Shown piece by piece: positions 42,255 to 51,513 of a stretch of 64,000 bases of DNA (position 1 is the first letter of the stretch; every line of letters starts with the position of its first letter). This DNA comes from JAFGXT01 sp963677165 (lineage in GTDB: Bacteria > Verrucomicrobiota > Lentisphaeria > Victivallales > SZUA-371): positions 2,976,001-3,040,000 of the forward strand of contig CAXXSX010000002.1 of the NCBI GenBank assembly GCA_963677165.2, given 5' to 3'. A program made the translations under genes and the position numbers. The notes beneath the pieces were generated by a model, which was given only the letters and a program-made list of their open reading frames with translations, was not told the origin of the DNA and searched no databases.

Positions 42255-43990
42255 AAAATAGACAGAATATGGTGTTCTATTTCCCGGGTGACTCGTTGTC
42301 CGTCACATTGTCCTGAGTCTATTAGAATATTTCGCAGGGCAGGGCGTAAAGGTGCCAGCGTTTCCGGTTTACTTGCATACATTATTGCGGCTTTTACGTA
42401 GCTGCCGCGGCTTTTCGCTACCAGACTGTCTAATCCCGCTCTGGAGAGAATGGATTTGCCGACTCTTGCCCCATGGGCTTCTCCTTCAAGCGTCAGGACT
42501 GGGGTTCCCATCCATAACGCTTCAAAAGTGGTAGTTGTTCCGTTGTATGGAAACGTATCAAGAGCGAGATCTATTTCGTTATAGAGTGCCAGATGGTCTC
42601 GCATTTCCGGAATGCCTGGAGAAAATAAAAGTTGATTGGCATTGGCACCGACTGCGGTGAACTGTGAGATAAGATGTTGTTTTACGCTGGAATCTTCAAG
42701 ATATTTATTTTTCAGCAACATTCGGCTGTTTGGCGCTTCTTTTAGAATCCTTCCCCAGCAGCGTATTGTGTCGTTCGAGAATTTTGCGATATTGTTAAAA
42801 CTGCCGAATGTAAAGATGCCATTCGTTAGATATGGGAGAGGTCCAGGTTCCGGAGCATCAATTAATGGCGAATAGGCCCACATGCCGCCATTGATAATGA
42901 GTTGTTTTTCTGTGAAAAGATTATTGTTTTCCGGCAAGTCGGCTAGATTGTCTGCAAAACGGTAATCCATATTAGTCAGGCCGGTGGTGTTGGGATACCC
43001 CATATAAGTTATCTGAATTGGAGCCATTCTGCGCGAGAAAGCCTCCATTAGACGTCCGGTATGGCTACCCAGATCAATCAATACATCCATTTTTTTCGAG
43101 CGGATAAACTCACATGCCCGTTCGATTGGCATCGTTCCGGTTTCATAAAAATTATCGGCTGATTTTCTGAAACGTTTCGTGGTATCGTCGTTGATGTTCA
43201 GATCATAGAATAAATTGACATCGAATTTTCTGCGGTCATGGAAGTGAATAAGGGATTCTACGAAATATGCCACAGAGTGCTTGCGAAAATCTGCGGAAAC
43301 ATAGCCTATCTTTATTTTTCGGTTACTATCTGGTGTTATATTATAAACTTTTTCGGGAATGGAACTGATTTTAGCACACAACTTTTCCCAGTTAATATGT
43401 TCGTTATATAATTTTTGAGGTGGTAGTTTTAGATAATTCAGGCATAATAGTCGGTTTGAATTGGCTTTTAATACGTTTTTCCGGTTGGTGATCGTGTTGT
43501 ATATTTCAAGTGCTTTTTCCGGCTGACCCGAGTTACGCAGAATATTAGCGTGGAACTCTTTTATTTCTTCCGATTTCGACAACGTATTTTCCGCTGAATT
43601 GCATATTTCACAAACTTTATCAACCTTTTTCCAGCTGTCGTAAAGTCTGGCAAGGCGCATATAGCCATCCTGTCGTTTGGGATCAAGTTCAATTAACCGG
43701 TTATAACAAGTTTCTGCTTTAGTAAAATTATCCGCTGTTTCATAAACACGACCAAGAATAAAATGAGCCATATAGTTTTGCGGTTCGAGAGTGGTCGCGG
43801 GAATAAGATATTGTATTGCCGATTCGTATTCTCCTGAATCAGCCAGGTTCGAGCCTAGAAGTAAACGGGAATCAATGGAAAGTGCGACTTCTGGCAGCTG
43901 TCGCAGTAATTCAATTGCTTTTGAGTAATCTTTCGATTGAGACAGAGCCAATGCTTTGTCATAAATAACTTTTTCCCGCTGAGTATTCAA
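42248..43990 (-). CDS. TPR plus O-GlcNAc transferase-like glycosyltransferase (GT41/SPINDLY)
   Basis: The start is a TTG at 43990, needed to include the first tetratricopeptide helix. Residues 5-200 hold five or so TPR units (for example YMAHFILGRVYETADNFTKA). Residues 215-580 are the GT41 catalytic region: IGYVSADFRKHSV, DVLIDLGSHTG, PIQITYMGYPNTTG, FGSFNNIAKFSND and DTFPYNGTTTTFEALWMGTP, all close to the eukaryotic OGT and bacterial HMW1C/SPINDLY proteins. It should transfer a sugar from a UDP- or GDP-donor to protein Ser/Thr or Asn. There is no clear ribosome site. The 3' end overlaps the PPK2 gene by 7 bases. Confidence 0.9.
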   Translation of the reverse strand: MNTQREKVIYDKALALSQSKDYSKAIELLRQLPEVALSIDSRLLLGSNLADSGEYESAIQYLIPATTLEPQNYMAHFILGRVYETADNFTKAETCYNRLIELDPKRQDGYMRLARLYDSWKKVDKVCEICNSAENTLSKSEEIKEFHANILRNSGQPEKALEIYNTITNRKNVLKANSNRLLCLNYLKLPPQKLYNEHINWEKLCAKISSIPEKVYNITPDSNRKIKIGYVSADFRKHSVAYFVESLIHFHDRRKFDVNLFYDLNINDDTTKRFRKSADNFYETGTMPIERACEFIRSKKMDVLIDLGSHTGRLMEAFSRRMAPIQITYMGYPNTTGLTNMDYRFADNLADLPENNNLFTEKQLIINGGMWAYSPLIDAPEPGPLPYLTNGIFTFGSFNNIAKFSNDTIRCWGRILKEAPNSRMLLKNKYLEDSSVKQHLISQFTAVGANANQLLFSPGIPEMRDHLALYNEIDLALDTFPYNGTTTTFEALWMGTPVLTLEGEAHGARVGKSILSRAGLDSLVAKSRGSYVKAAIMYASKPETLAPLRPALRNILIDSGQCDGQRVTREIEHHILSIFQ

Positions 43991-44105
43991 AATTAATATT
44001 TTCCGACTTTGTGGTTTTTTACATAATATTACACTGCATCGTAAAAAAACAAAAAATCTTTATAGCACAGTCATTTATATGCTCAATAATATAGAAATCT
44101 AACAC

Positions 44106-44130
44106 AATGCTAACAAAGTGTGTTAGCATT
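44106..44130. promoter_or_regulatory. 10-bp inverted repeat upstream of the Na/Pi cotransporter gene
   Basis: AATGCTAACA (44106-44115) and TGTTAGCATT (44121-44130) are perfect inverted arms around AAGTG. It lies 73 bases before the start codon in the divergent region and looks like an operator or leader hairpin. Confidence 0.6.
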
Positions 44131-44202
44131 ATGTTTTGTTTGTGTTAAATTAGCCCGTGAATATTTTGATAATAAATTTATTTACATAAAGGATTTTAAG
44201 TT

Positions 44203-45915
44203 ATGGAAATGACTGCTGATTTTTGGTTGAAGATGTTCTACCTGTTGATTGGAGGACTGGGATTGTTTTTGTTTGGGATGAGTATGTTGTCCCAGGGACT
44301 TCAGTCCTTGGGATCATCCGTTATCAAGAAAGCAATTAATTATGTTACCGCTAACCGTTTCCTGGCAGTACTCGTGGGCTGTCTGGTGACGATGTTTGTG
44401 CAGTCAAGCTCGGTTTCAACGGTTATGATGTCGAGTTTTGTCAATGCTGGTTTGATGACGCTGTCCCAGGGGGTTGGTTTTATTTTTGGGGCGAATATCG
44501 GTACGACTATTACCGGCTGGATTCTTGCTTTGAAAATCGGGAAGTACGGATTGTTGATGCTTGGCGTTGGATGTTTTGCGATGTTGTTTTCAGGCAAGCC
44601 GAAGGTTAAAAGTGTCGGCAGGTTGTTGTTTGCACTCGGGTTGATCTTTTTCGGGTTGGAATTAATGGGACAGGCTTTTGTGCCATTGCGCAAAAATGAA
44701 GAATTCATGCACACTGTAATGACATATTTCAGCGCTGACACCCGGTTGAGTATTCTGGCCTGTATGGGGGTCGGCTGTCTTTTAACAATGGTAATTCAGT
44801 CCAGTTCCGCCATGTTGGGGATAACGATAGCCCTTGCTACCACCGGAACAATTGAATTCCATACGGCCGCAGCCTTAGTCCTCGGAGAGAATATAGGTAC
44901 GACTGTGACATTATGGCTGGCTTCAATCGGAGCCCAGACAGTCGCGAAAAGAACAGCTCTGGCTCATACCATGTTTAATGTGTTGGGGTGTATTATTGTA
45001 TTTTTGATTTTTCCTTACTACGTTAATTTCATTGAGTGGCTGATCAAAATTGATCCGGAGACTTTGAAAAAAGCAACATCGGCTGAAATAATTGAGGCGC
45101 AGAAGCAATGTATGATTTCCCGTATTGCCATGACGCATTCCGTGTTTAATATTTCAATGACATGTGTGTTTATCTGGTTTTTGCAGTATCTTGTTCGGTT
45201 TGTAACCTGGGCTATTCCGGATAAAAAATATAAAGAGAAAGAAAAGTTTACTTATTTCGGTGGTATGAGAAATATGTCTCCGGTAATGGCAATAAAAGAA
45301 GCCCATCTGGTGCTTGACCGCATGGCCGAAAAGACCCGTATGGCCATTCAGATGTCCGGGGAATTCCTTTCATCCAAAGAGATGAAGTCAGAGTTGTTTT
45401 CTGAAGTGAAAAAGATTGAAGATGAAACGGATATTATGCAGAAAGAAATCACTCTTTTTCTTAGCAAGGTTATGGTTTTGGAACTGGATCCCCATCAGAC
45501 AAGGAATGTTAATGCCATGATCCGAATCAGTGATGAACTTGAAAGTGTTTGTGATTACTGCTTTAATATCGTGCGCTATCGTGAAAGGCTGTTTGAGAGC
45601 AATATTCCTTTGAAGAAAGAATCACGGGAAGTTTTGGGCCACTTTATTGGTCAGGTTGAGGACTTCTTCAAATCTGCCCAAGGGTGGATTAAGAATGAGG
45701 ATGCTGAAAACCTTGAAGATTTCACGAAACGTTGTAAGTCATTAAATAAACAGGCTGATAAGATTAAAGACGACCATCTGGTTATGATCAAAAACAAGAA
45801 ATATCCTCCGTTATTTGGTCTTACCTTTAGTGATATTATGATTGCTTTACGGCGTATTAAAAATCATACGCTGAATATTGGCGAAGCAGTTTGCGGCCGG
45901 GATGGGCATAACTAA
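44203..45915 (+). CDS. Na+/phosphate cotransporter with PhoU-like domain
   Basis: The 570-residue protein is an NptA/YjbB-type carrier. Residues 1-335 contain two inverted repeats of membrane helices, each with the signature QSSS motif (VQSSSVSTV near 66 and IQSSSAMLG near 198) and a G-x-N-I-G-T-T loop (GANIGTTITG and GENIGTTVTL). Residues 355-560 form a cytoplasmic PhoU-like helical bundle (ISDELESVCDYC). It imports phosphate with sodium or exports it, in the inner membrane. AAGGA is 10 bases before the ATG. The 10-bp inverted repeat at 44106-44130 may control it. A small open frame overlapping its end is not credible. Confidence 0.93.
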   Translation: MEMTADFWLKMFYLLIGGLGLFLFGMSMLSQGLQSLGSSVIKKAINYVTANRFLAVLVGCLVTMFVQSSSVSTVMMSSFVNAGLMTLSQGVGFIFGANIGTTITGWILALKIGKYGLLMLGVGCFAMLFSGKPKVKSVGRLLFALGLIFFGLELMGQAFVPLRKNEEFMHTVMTYFSADTRLSILACMGVGCLLTMVIQSSSAMLGITIALATTGTIEFHTAAALVLGENIGTTVTLWLASIGAQTVAKRTALAHTMFNVLGCIIVFLIFPYYVNFIEWLIKIDPETLKKATSAEIIEAQKQCMISRIAMTHSVFNISMTCVFIWFLQYLVRFVTWAIPDKKYKEKEKFTYFGGMRNMSPVMAIKEAHLVLDRMAEKTRMAIQMSGEFLSSKEMKSELFSEVKKIEDETDIMQKEITLFLSKVMVLELDPHQTRNVNAMIRISDELESVCDYCFNIVRYRERLFESNIPLKKESREVLGHFIGQVEDFFKSAQGWIKNEDAENLEDFTKRCKSLNKQADKIKDDHLVMIKNKKYPPLFGLTFSDIMIALRRIKNHTLNIGEAVCGRDGHN

Positions 45916-46239
45916 CCCATTTGCCAGTTGTGATATTGGTGGTATTGGAGTTATTGCTCTATATACACTTAGCTTGGAGCGCGGCGGGCTATGTTCTGGC
46001 AAAGACATTTCCGTATTGCTTAACCTTTTTATATTCCGGGAAGAAGCATCATTTTATGGACTTGCTGTCCGGGGTATATTTTTCGTGATTCTATAATATT
46101 GAGATATGTGATAAAATAGTAAAAAAAACTTCCGCTTTATTGTTGCAATTATGTGAATTTCGACTATGGTATCAGGATGTTGTCTGTATAATTGACAGCA
46201 TAATAATTTTTTTATAAAAAACATTTGTGCGGAGGTATA
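45916..46239. other. Gene-free interval
   Basis: About 320 AT-rich bases with no supported gene, clear promoter or strong hairpin; only the GGAGGT ribosome site of the downstream lipoprotein gene (46231-46236) is recognisable. Confidence 0.5.
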
Positions 46240-46737
46240 ATGAAAATGCGCGAAAATGTTATTGTGACATTTTTTCTTTTTGTTGTTTTATTTGCAGTTT
46301 CCGGTTGTACAGTTATTGACAAAGAACCGAGTGATGATGCTCTAAAAAAACGCGAAAAGATTCAAGAGGAAAAACTTTCCGGTGACCTCAAAAGCACTGC
46401 CATTAAGTTCAAGGATGATTTTTTTAATGGTTTGTCTAAAGGTGATTACAAGTTGTTCTCTAAAAACTTCATTCCTGAATTGAGAGAAAAGTTTTCCAAA
46501 AAGAATTTTCCGAAATTATGCCAACTGTTTAAAGAGTCTAAAGGCAAAATTATTAACTGTGAGTTCATGGGCGAACTTGACAGATACACGCAGCGCATTT
46601 TTCTGTGGAAAATTCGTTTTGAAAAAGATTTAATCAAGCTCAAAGACGGAACGAAAGTTCCGCGCGACAGAATGTTTTATATTATTGTCGGTGAAGTTGA
46701 CGGAAAATATCGCATATTCGGGGCGATAATTTTTTAG
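46240..46737 (+). CDS. Lipoprotein, DUF3887-like
   Basis: The start at 46240 follows a perfect GGAGGT. A lipoprotein signal is clear: hydrophobic VIVTFFLFVVLFAVSGC with lipid Cys23. The mature part (about 142 residues) begins with a charged linker, then FFNGLSKGDYKLFSKNFIPE and a beta-rich end (YIIVGEVDGKYRIFGAIIF), an NTF2-like arrangement seen in DUF3887-type proteins. It would be held in the envelope. It lies alone upstream of lexA, separated by about 195 bases. Function unknown. Confidence 0.8.
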   Translation: MKMRENVIVTFFLFVVLFAVSGCTVIDKEPSDDALKKREKIQEEKLSGDLKSTAIKFKDDFFNGLSKGDYKLFSKNFIPELREKFSKKNFPKLCQLFKESKGKIINCEFMGELDRYTQRIFLWKIRFEKDLIKLKDGTKVPRDRMFYIIVGEVDGKYRIFGAIIF

Positions 46738-46848
46738 TAATTCATATTTTCGGGGTATAGATTTTTGAATTAATTGTAAGCTGTTGGTTGTATGTTGCTT
46801 ACAGGGAATATTTGTTGTTGGGTTGGTATTATTTTGAGTATTGGGGGC

Positions 46849-46877
46849 TTGACAATAATTTATTAATCATCTATAAT
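46849..46877 (+). promoter_or_regulatory. Consensus sigma70 promoter of lexA
   Basis: Perfect TTGACA (46849-46854), 17-base spacer, perfect TATAAT (46872-46877), 55 bases upstream of the lexA start. No known SOS-box consensus (Gram-negative or Gram-positive) is evident, so the local LexA operator must be different. Confidence 0.85.
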
Positions 46878-46932
46878 CGAAAACAAGGAAGCAAAGTATA
46901 ATAGAAAGTAGTATAAAAAGGGTCACAGCAAG

Positions 46933-47556
46933 ATGAAAGGGCTTACAGAAAAACAGAAAAATATTCTGGAGTTTATTGAAGACTTCAGTGAGAAAGAGGG
47001 GATGGCTCCGACGGTCTACGAAATAGCAGACCATTTCGACATTAAAACCTCAACTGTATTCGCTCATATTAGAGCGTTGCAACGTAAAAATGAATTAACC
47101 CGCAGTTCAAAGGCAAGAAGCATTGCCTTGACCAGACCAAAGCGGAAACCTAAGCATATGTCTTTTATGCTTCCTATTCCACTTTTAGGACGTATTAATG
47201 CGGGACTTCCTATTGACAGTCAAGAATATAAAGAAGGCGAACTTTATGTTGATCCTCAACTTCTCGGTTCTACAGACTCCCACGGTGTCTTTGCTCTGAA
47301 AGTTGTTGGAGAAAGTATGAGAGACCTAGGCATTTTTGAAGATGATATTGTAATCGTCAAACAGGCTGAAGAATATAAGGCCGGAGATATTGTTGTTGCC
47401 ATGGTCGATGATGAAACCACCGTTAAAAGTTACTATCCGCTGAAAGGCGGCAGGGTTGAGTTGAGACCGGCTAATCCTGAGTTTACACCGCAGGTCTATC
47501 CTTCGTCTCAGGTAAAACTCCAGGGAGTAGTAGTTGCTCTTCAGCGTGAGTACTGA
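46933..47556 (+). CDS. lexA: LexA repressor
   Basis: The 207-residue protein has the LexA DNA-binding domain (EKQKNILEFIEDFSEKEGMA, then TVYEIADHFDIKTSTVFAHI) and the S24 autoprotease. The cleavage bond is A90-G91 in RINAGLP, the catalytic Ser is S128 in GESMRDLGI and the Lys is K165 in TTVKSYY. It represses SOS genes until RecA filaments trigger self-cleavage. The recognition helix (STVFAHIRALQRKN) departs from the E. coli sequence, in keeping with lineage-specific SOS boxes. It has a consensus promoter and a strong terminator, so it is a single-gene unit. Confidence 0.95.
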   Translation: MKGLTEKQKNILEFIEDFSEKEGMAPTVYEIADHFDIKTSTVFAHIRALQRKNELTRSSKARSIALTRPKRKPKHMSFMLPIPLLGRINAGLPIDSQEYKEGELYVDPQLLGSTDSHGVFALKVVGESMRDLGIFEDDIVIVKQAEEYKAGDIVVAMVDDETTVKSYYPLKGGRVELRPANPEFTPQVYPSSQVKLQGVVVALQREY

Positions 47557-47583
47557 GTAGTAATTGTTATATTTTGCTTCTTA

Positions 47584-47610
47584 CTCCGGCTAACGCCGGA
47601 GTTTTTTTTT
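47584..47610 (+). terminator. Terminator after lexA
   Basis: CTCCGGC (47584-47590), loop TAAC, GCCGGAG (47595-47601), then nine T. Confidence 0.95.
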
Positions 47611-47628
47611 ATCCTTAGCTGTTCAGAT

Positions 47629-47656
47629 AAAAAAAGCCGGTCATATGCTGACCGGC
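47629..47656 (-). terminator. Terminator after nagA
   Basis: On the minus strand the stem GCCGGTCA/TGACCGGC (47656-47649 and 47643-47636), loop of five, is followed by a run of seven T. Confidence 0.92.
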
Positions 47657-47685
47657 TGGGGAAAGGGAGGAGAAAGAAATCTATC

Positions 47686-48828
47686 TTATAAAACGCAATT
47701 ACCTGCGATGAAAACTTTGTCGACATTAAACTCATCATCCAGAATCACCATATCAGCGCGATAACCGGCTTCTAAGCGTCCTCGTTGTGTTAACCCAAGG
47801 CTTTCGGCCTGATTCAATGATGTCGCTGCTACAATGTCTTTTAACGGCTTTCCTGTGACCTCATGAACATTTTTCAGGGCTTGGTTTAATCTTAGAGTGC
47901 TACCTGCGAGAGCTCCGTCTGAGGCTAGTCTTGCAACTCCGTTGCTAACAATCACATCAAGTCCGCCAAGGGATGATTTTCCATCCGGCAGTCCGGCAGC
48001 CCGCATGGCGTCGGTAATCAGCAGAATCTTATCCGTCTTGCGCAATTTAAATATTAAATCAATCATTTCCGGACATAGATGAATCTTGTCGCAGATTATT
48101 TCCGTATAAACGTCATCGTGAAGTAGAGCTGCGCCTACCAGACCGATATCCCGATGGTGAAGCGGAGTCATTTGATTGCAGAAGTGAGTAAGATTGCGCA
48201 GTCCCTGGTCATACGCTTTTTTGAAAGCGGCATAACCCGCGGCACTGTGACCACACGACGGAGTGATGCCTGACTCCAGTAATTGGCGGGTAAATTCGAT
48301 GCCGCCATCTACTTCCGGAGAATAAGTTACCTTAAGAACCGGAAAAATCCGGTTTAGACGCATAACTTCATCAATATCCGGGTTTCTTACAAAGTCCGGA
48401 TTTTGTGCACCTAGGCAATTACTATTTATAAATGGTCCTTCCAGGTGAACACCAGGAATACTGGTTCCCACTGCTTCCGGATCCTCTGAATATTCCGCCA
48501 GGATTTTTAATGTCTGTTCAAGTTCATTTTCCGGCAGGGTTAATGTTGCCGGTATGAATGACGTAATTCCTTCAGAAAGTTTATCTTTTGCGATGGTATA
48601 TATCGCTTCGCGGGTGCCGTCGGCAATATCAAAACCCGAGCGGCCGTGACAATGCACATCAATAAACCCCGGCATAAGCATTTTTCCGCCGGCATCCAGT
48701 GTTTTATCAGCTTCCGGAAGAGAATTGCCGGCTGGGATTATTTTACTGATCATGCCCTCAGAAATTTCAATTGCGGCATTTTCCAGATCAAGTCCGGGGG
48801 ATATTATATGGCTGTTGGTTATTAACAT
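47686..48828 (-). CDS. nagA: N-acetylglucosamine-6-phosphate deacetylase
   Basis: The 380-residue amidohydrolase has the metal-binding GFIDVHCHGRSG near residue 54, the catalytic-side HLEGPF, CGHSAAGY and THFCNQMTPLHHR, and the catalytic Asp in LLITDAMRAAGL. These are the signatures of NagA, which forms glucosamine-6-phosphate and acetate in the cytosol. AGGAG lies 8 bases before the ATG. It follows a ROK-type kinase by 12 bases, giving a kinase-deacetylase operon for GlcNAc or ManNAc-derived sugar, ended by the terminator at 47629-47656. The deaminase NagB is not present here. Confidence 0.94.
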   Translation of the reverse strand: MLITNSHIISPGLDLENAAIEISEGMISKIIPAGNSLPEADKTLDAGGKMLMPGFIDVHCHGRSGFDIADGTREAIYTIAKDKLSEGITSFIPATLTLPENELEQTLKILAEYSEDPEAVGTSIPGVHLEGPFINSNCLGAQNPDFVRNPDIDEVMRLNRIFPVLKVTYSPEVDGGIEFTRQLLESGITPSCGHSAAGYAAFKKAYDQGLRNLTHFCNQMTPLHHRDIGLVGAALLHDDVYTEIICDKIHLCPEMIDLIFKLRKTDKILLITDAMRAAGLPDGKSSLGGLDVIVSNGVARLASDGALAGSTLRLNQALKNVHEVTGKPLKDIVAATSLNQAESLGLTQRGRLEAGYRADMVILDDEFNVDKVFIAGNCVL

Positions 48829-48840
48829 AATTATACTCCT

Positions 48841-50244
48841 TTATGCAGTTATTTCCGGTAGTCCGGCTGCTATTACAGCCTGACCGTGTCGTTTGAATTT
48901 TTCATCGGGAGTCCGGAATACAATATTATCTGCGAGGACAGGGAATTCACTTTTCAATACTTTTTCCGCTGTGTCAAGAATAAGTTGTCCGCCGGGGCCG
49001 GAAGTTACGCGGCCAAGGATAAGCAGATTCCTGATATCATAAAATTCTGCGTAATGGGCGACTGTGTAACCGAAATAGATACCAATAGATCTATAAATTG
49101 CGGCCGCACGTTCATCACCATTATCAATTAACTTTTGTACTTTAGACAGTCGTTCAGGAAACGGCATACTGTCTGGGAATTGAAGTCCTGCTGCGGGAGC
49201 CAGACGAGCAACTGCCTGCTGAGAGAAATATTGAACTCCACAACCGATATCTCCGGACCATTCGTCGGCTGGAGCGTTCCGGCGGTAATCAACCGGGGCA
49301 AAAGCTAATTCATTCAGCCAGTCTGTAATGTTTCCATTGCCGTTAACATATCCGACCGCTTGACTGGTTCCCATGGACAGTCCGAGAACTGCTGGTGAAT
49401 CCATTGCCATGGCGCCGGCAAGAGCGGTAACTTCTCCATCATTTGCCACAATAAACGGAATATCTTTCCATTCGTGTTGGAGTTTGTGGAATATTCCAGT
49501 GATATGATTTTTAAAGTCTTCATCACTGATACCTCGAAACAATGAGGCGATTCTCGGTTCGTTATCGACATATACTCCGGCAGCGCTTCCGCCGATGGCG
49601 TCAACTCTCGGCAGATGGGCCGCTGCTCTTTTCAGAGAGTCACGTATACCATCAAGGTGATAGTTGGGATCTTTGCAGAAATACGGGTTCCAGGTTACTT
49701 CCTCGGTAAAAACCGTCTTGCCGTCGATTACGGCGGCGCATTTCCGGTCGGAGCCGCCCAGGTCAAAGCCGATTCTGCAGCCATCTTGATGACCTCCCAG
49801 GCGAAGCTGCATTTCCTGACTGTCGGGAGCATCTTCATATGCGCAGGAGGCGATTGTAAAACTTTTCCCGTAAATCTTTTCTCCCATGATGCTGCTGTCG
49901 AAAGCACGGAGTCCTGATGGTGAATATTCACTGGAAAGTTCTTGTGCCAGTTCATCGGCTCCGGCGATTGTCAGTTTATAACCGCCTTTCATCCACAGCA
50001 GGAATTTTACCAGGCGTTCAATATATTTAAAATTGATATCTGCATATTCCGGTCGATCTGGAAATATTTCGGTATCAAATCGAGAGATGGTATCGTTTGA
50101 ACGTTCCAGAATAATAGCAATTTTACGGCTGTCGCTGCATGCATTTACTGCATTTCGGTAATCGCGGTTCCACAGTACCGCAGGAACAAAATCAGGGTCA
50201 AGCTCCGGACGAAACTTGGCTACTGGCTGTATTTCAGATATCAT
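48841..50244 (-). CDS. ROK-family-like sugar kinase
   Basis: The ASKHA ATPase fold is visible: phosphate-1 motif GFDLGGSDRKCAAVIDGK near residue 157, an ANDGEVTALAGA segment with the likely catalytic Asp near 265, phosphate-2 GLSMGTSQAVGYV near 285, and an adenosine-type GRVTSGPGG near 415. The N-terminal 155 residues are an extra domain not found in normal ROK kinases (about 300 residues), which makes this protein unusually long at 467. With nagA 12 bases downstream, the probable substrate is N-acetylglucosamine or a similar amino sugar. A GTTAGCTAAC palindrome at 50392-50401 lies in the shared upstream region and may regulate it. Confidence 0.78.
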   Translation of the reverse strand: MISEIQPVAKFRPELDPDFVPAVLWNRDYRNAVNACSDSRKIAIILERSNDTISRFDTEIFPDRPEYADINFKYIERLVKFLLWMKGGYKLTIAGADELAQELSSEYSPSGLRAFDSSIMGEKIYGKSFTIASCAYEDAPDSQEMQLRLGGHQDGCRIGFDLGGSDRKCAAVIDGKTVFTEEVTWNPYFCKDPNYHLDGIRDSLKRAAAHLPRVDAIGGSAAGVYVDNEPRIASLFRGISDEDFKNHITGIFHKLQHEWKDIPFIVANDGEVTALAGAMAMDSPAVLGLSMGTSQAVGYVNGNGNITDWLNELAFAPVDYRRNAPADEWSGDIGCGVQYFSQQAVARLAPAAGLQFPDSMPFPERLSKVQKLIDNGDERAAAIYRSIGIYFGYTVAHYAEFYDIRNLLILGRVTSGPGGQLILDTAEKVLKSEFPVLADNIVFRTPDEKFKRHGQAVIAAGLPEITA

Positions 50245-50391
50245 ATTTGCTTGCCTTATATTTTCTTTATCAGTTATATTTACTTATTTTCGCTATGTGT
50301 AATTAAGTCTGATGTTATATTAATCGCAGTTTGATAAAAATGCAACAGAAAAAATGAATAAAAAAGGAAATAATCGACGATGCAGCTTAGT

Positions 50392-50401
50392 GTTAGCTAA
50401 C
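50392..50401. promoter_or_regulatory. GTTAGCTAAC palindrome in divergent region
   Basis: A perfect 10-bp palindrome between the kinase-nagA operon (minus) and the binding-protein gene (plus), flanked by CTTA/TAAG. The half-site GTTAGC also occurs in the inverted repeat at 44106-44130. Confidence 0.45.
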
Positions 50402-50494
50402 TTAAGCAGGAAAATGTCATCAATGGATGTAGACTTTTATTTCTTTAGTTGTTATAATGATTCATAGGGAATTGTAATTACAGGGACTGTTAAT

Positions 50495-51505
50495 TTGAAA
50501 TTAAATATGAAATACGGCATGAAACAATTAGTACTGGTCGCAGCTTTATTTCTGACATTGCTTACTGGTTGTTCAGGAGAAAAAGAAACGCACGAACAAC
50601 TGGAATTAAAACTGGGGTTGCCCATACAGCCGGCTTCTGCTCCGTTGATTATTGCTTTAGAGAAGGGGTATTTCAAAGAAGAAGGACTCAAGGTAATCGT
50701 TACTGAATATCCGAGTGGCAAACGTGCCCTTGCCGGAGTATGCAAAGGAGAGGTTGAGGTTTGTACTGTTGCGGATGCGGCATTTGTTGCGTTTAGTTTC
50801 AAATATCCTTCTTTGCGAATATTCAGTCAGCTTGCGGTGGATGACCATGTTAATGCCATAGTTGCCAGAAAGGATCATGGCATAACGGCTCCGTATGATC
50901 TTAAAGGGAAAAAAATTGGAACGCAGTATGGTTCGGCTGTTCATTATTTTCTGGACAATTTTCTTGTTCTGAATGAAATAAGCCAGTCGGATGTTGACAT
51001 GAAATACATGAAGGCGGAAAAACTGGTTCCGGCTCTGGTTCGTGGAGACATTGATGCGTTTTCTATGCGTGAACCTTATCTTAGTCTTGCGGAAGCTTCC
51101 CTAAAAGGGAAAGTTGAGATTTTTCGTTATCCTGGTGCATATGTAAGGGTTGAAGTTCTCGTGGCTCCTGCTGATGTCCTTGATAAAAAGTTGGATGCTT
51201 ATGTACGCTTTATAAAAGGAGTATTCCGGGGATGTCAACTGATCATAAAAAATAATCGTGAGGCATCAGATATAATTGCAGCCCGGTTCGATATTCCTAC
51301 AAGCGAATCGGACCGGATCGTAAAGAATACCTATTTTAATCTATGCTTGAATTATGCTTTATTGTCAATTTTGGAAACAGAAGCCAAGTGGTGTGTTGAT
51401 CATAAAATAATTGAAGGTAAATCTGAAATTCCTGATTATATAAAAATGATCAATCCTAAAGTCCTGATGAAAGTCAGGCCTAAAAGTGTATCAATTGAAA
51501 AGTGA
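50495..51505 (+). CDS. Substrate-binding lipoprotein, NMT1/SsuA-like
   Basis: A TTG start at 50495 has AGGGA 8 bases upstream, while later ATGs do not. The signal peptide ends in a lipobox (LLTGC, Cys26). The mature part is a type II periplasmic binding protein of the NMT1/THI5/SsuA group: SAPLIIALEKGYFKEEGLKV near residue 48, GKRALAGVCKGEVEV, and DLKGKKIGTQYGSAVHYFL near 130. These bind pyrimidine precursors, sulfonates, nitrate or similar. No permease or ATPase gene is present. Instead a histidine kinase begins 8 bases after the stop, so the protein probably acts as a periplasmic sensor partner. Confidence 0.88.
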   Translation: MKLNMKYGMKQLVLVAALFLTLLTGCSGEKETHEQLELKLGLPIQPASAPLIIALEKGYFKEEGLKVIVTEYPSGKRALAGVCKGEVEVCTVADAAFVAFSFKYPSLRIFSQLAVDDHVNAIVARKDHGITAPYDLKGKKIGTQYGSAVHYFLDNFLVLNEISQSDVDMKYMKAEKLVPALVRGDIDAFSMREPYLSLAEASLKGKVEIFRYPGAYVRVEVLVAPADVLDKKLDAYVRFIKGVFRGCQLIIKNNREASDIIAARFDIPTSESDRIVKNTYFNLCLNYALLSILETEAKWCVDHKIIEGKSEIPDYIKMINPKVLMKVRPKSVSIEK

Positions 51506-51513
51506 CATAATCA

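Noticed and set aside
45878..46096. Short open frame overlapping the end of the Na/Pi cotransporter gene
   Set aside because: It has no ribosome site, overlaps 38 bases of the real gene, and has a mixed, unpatterned product.
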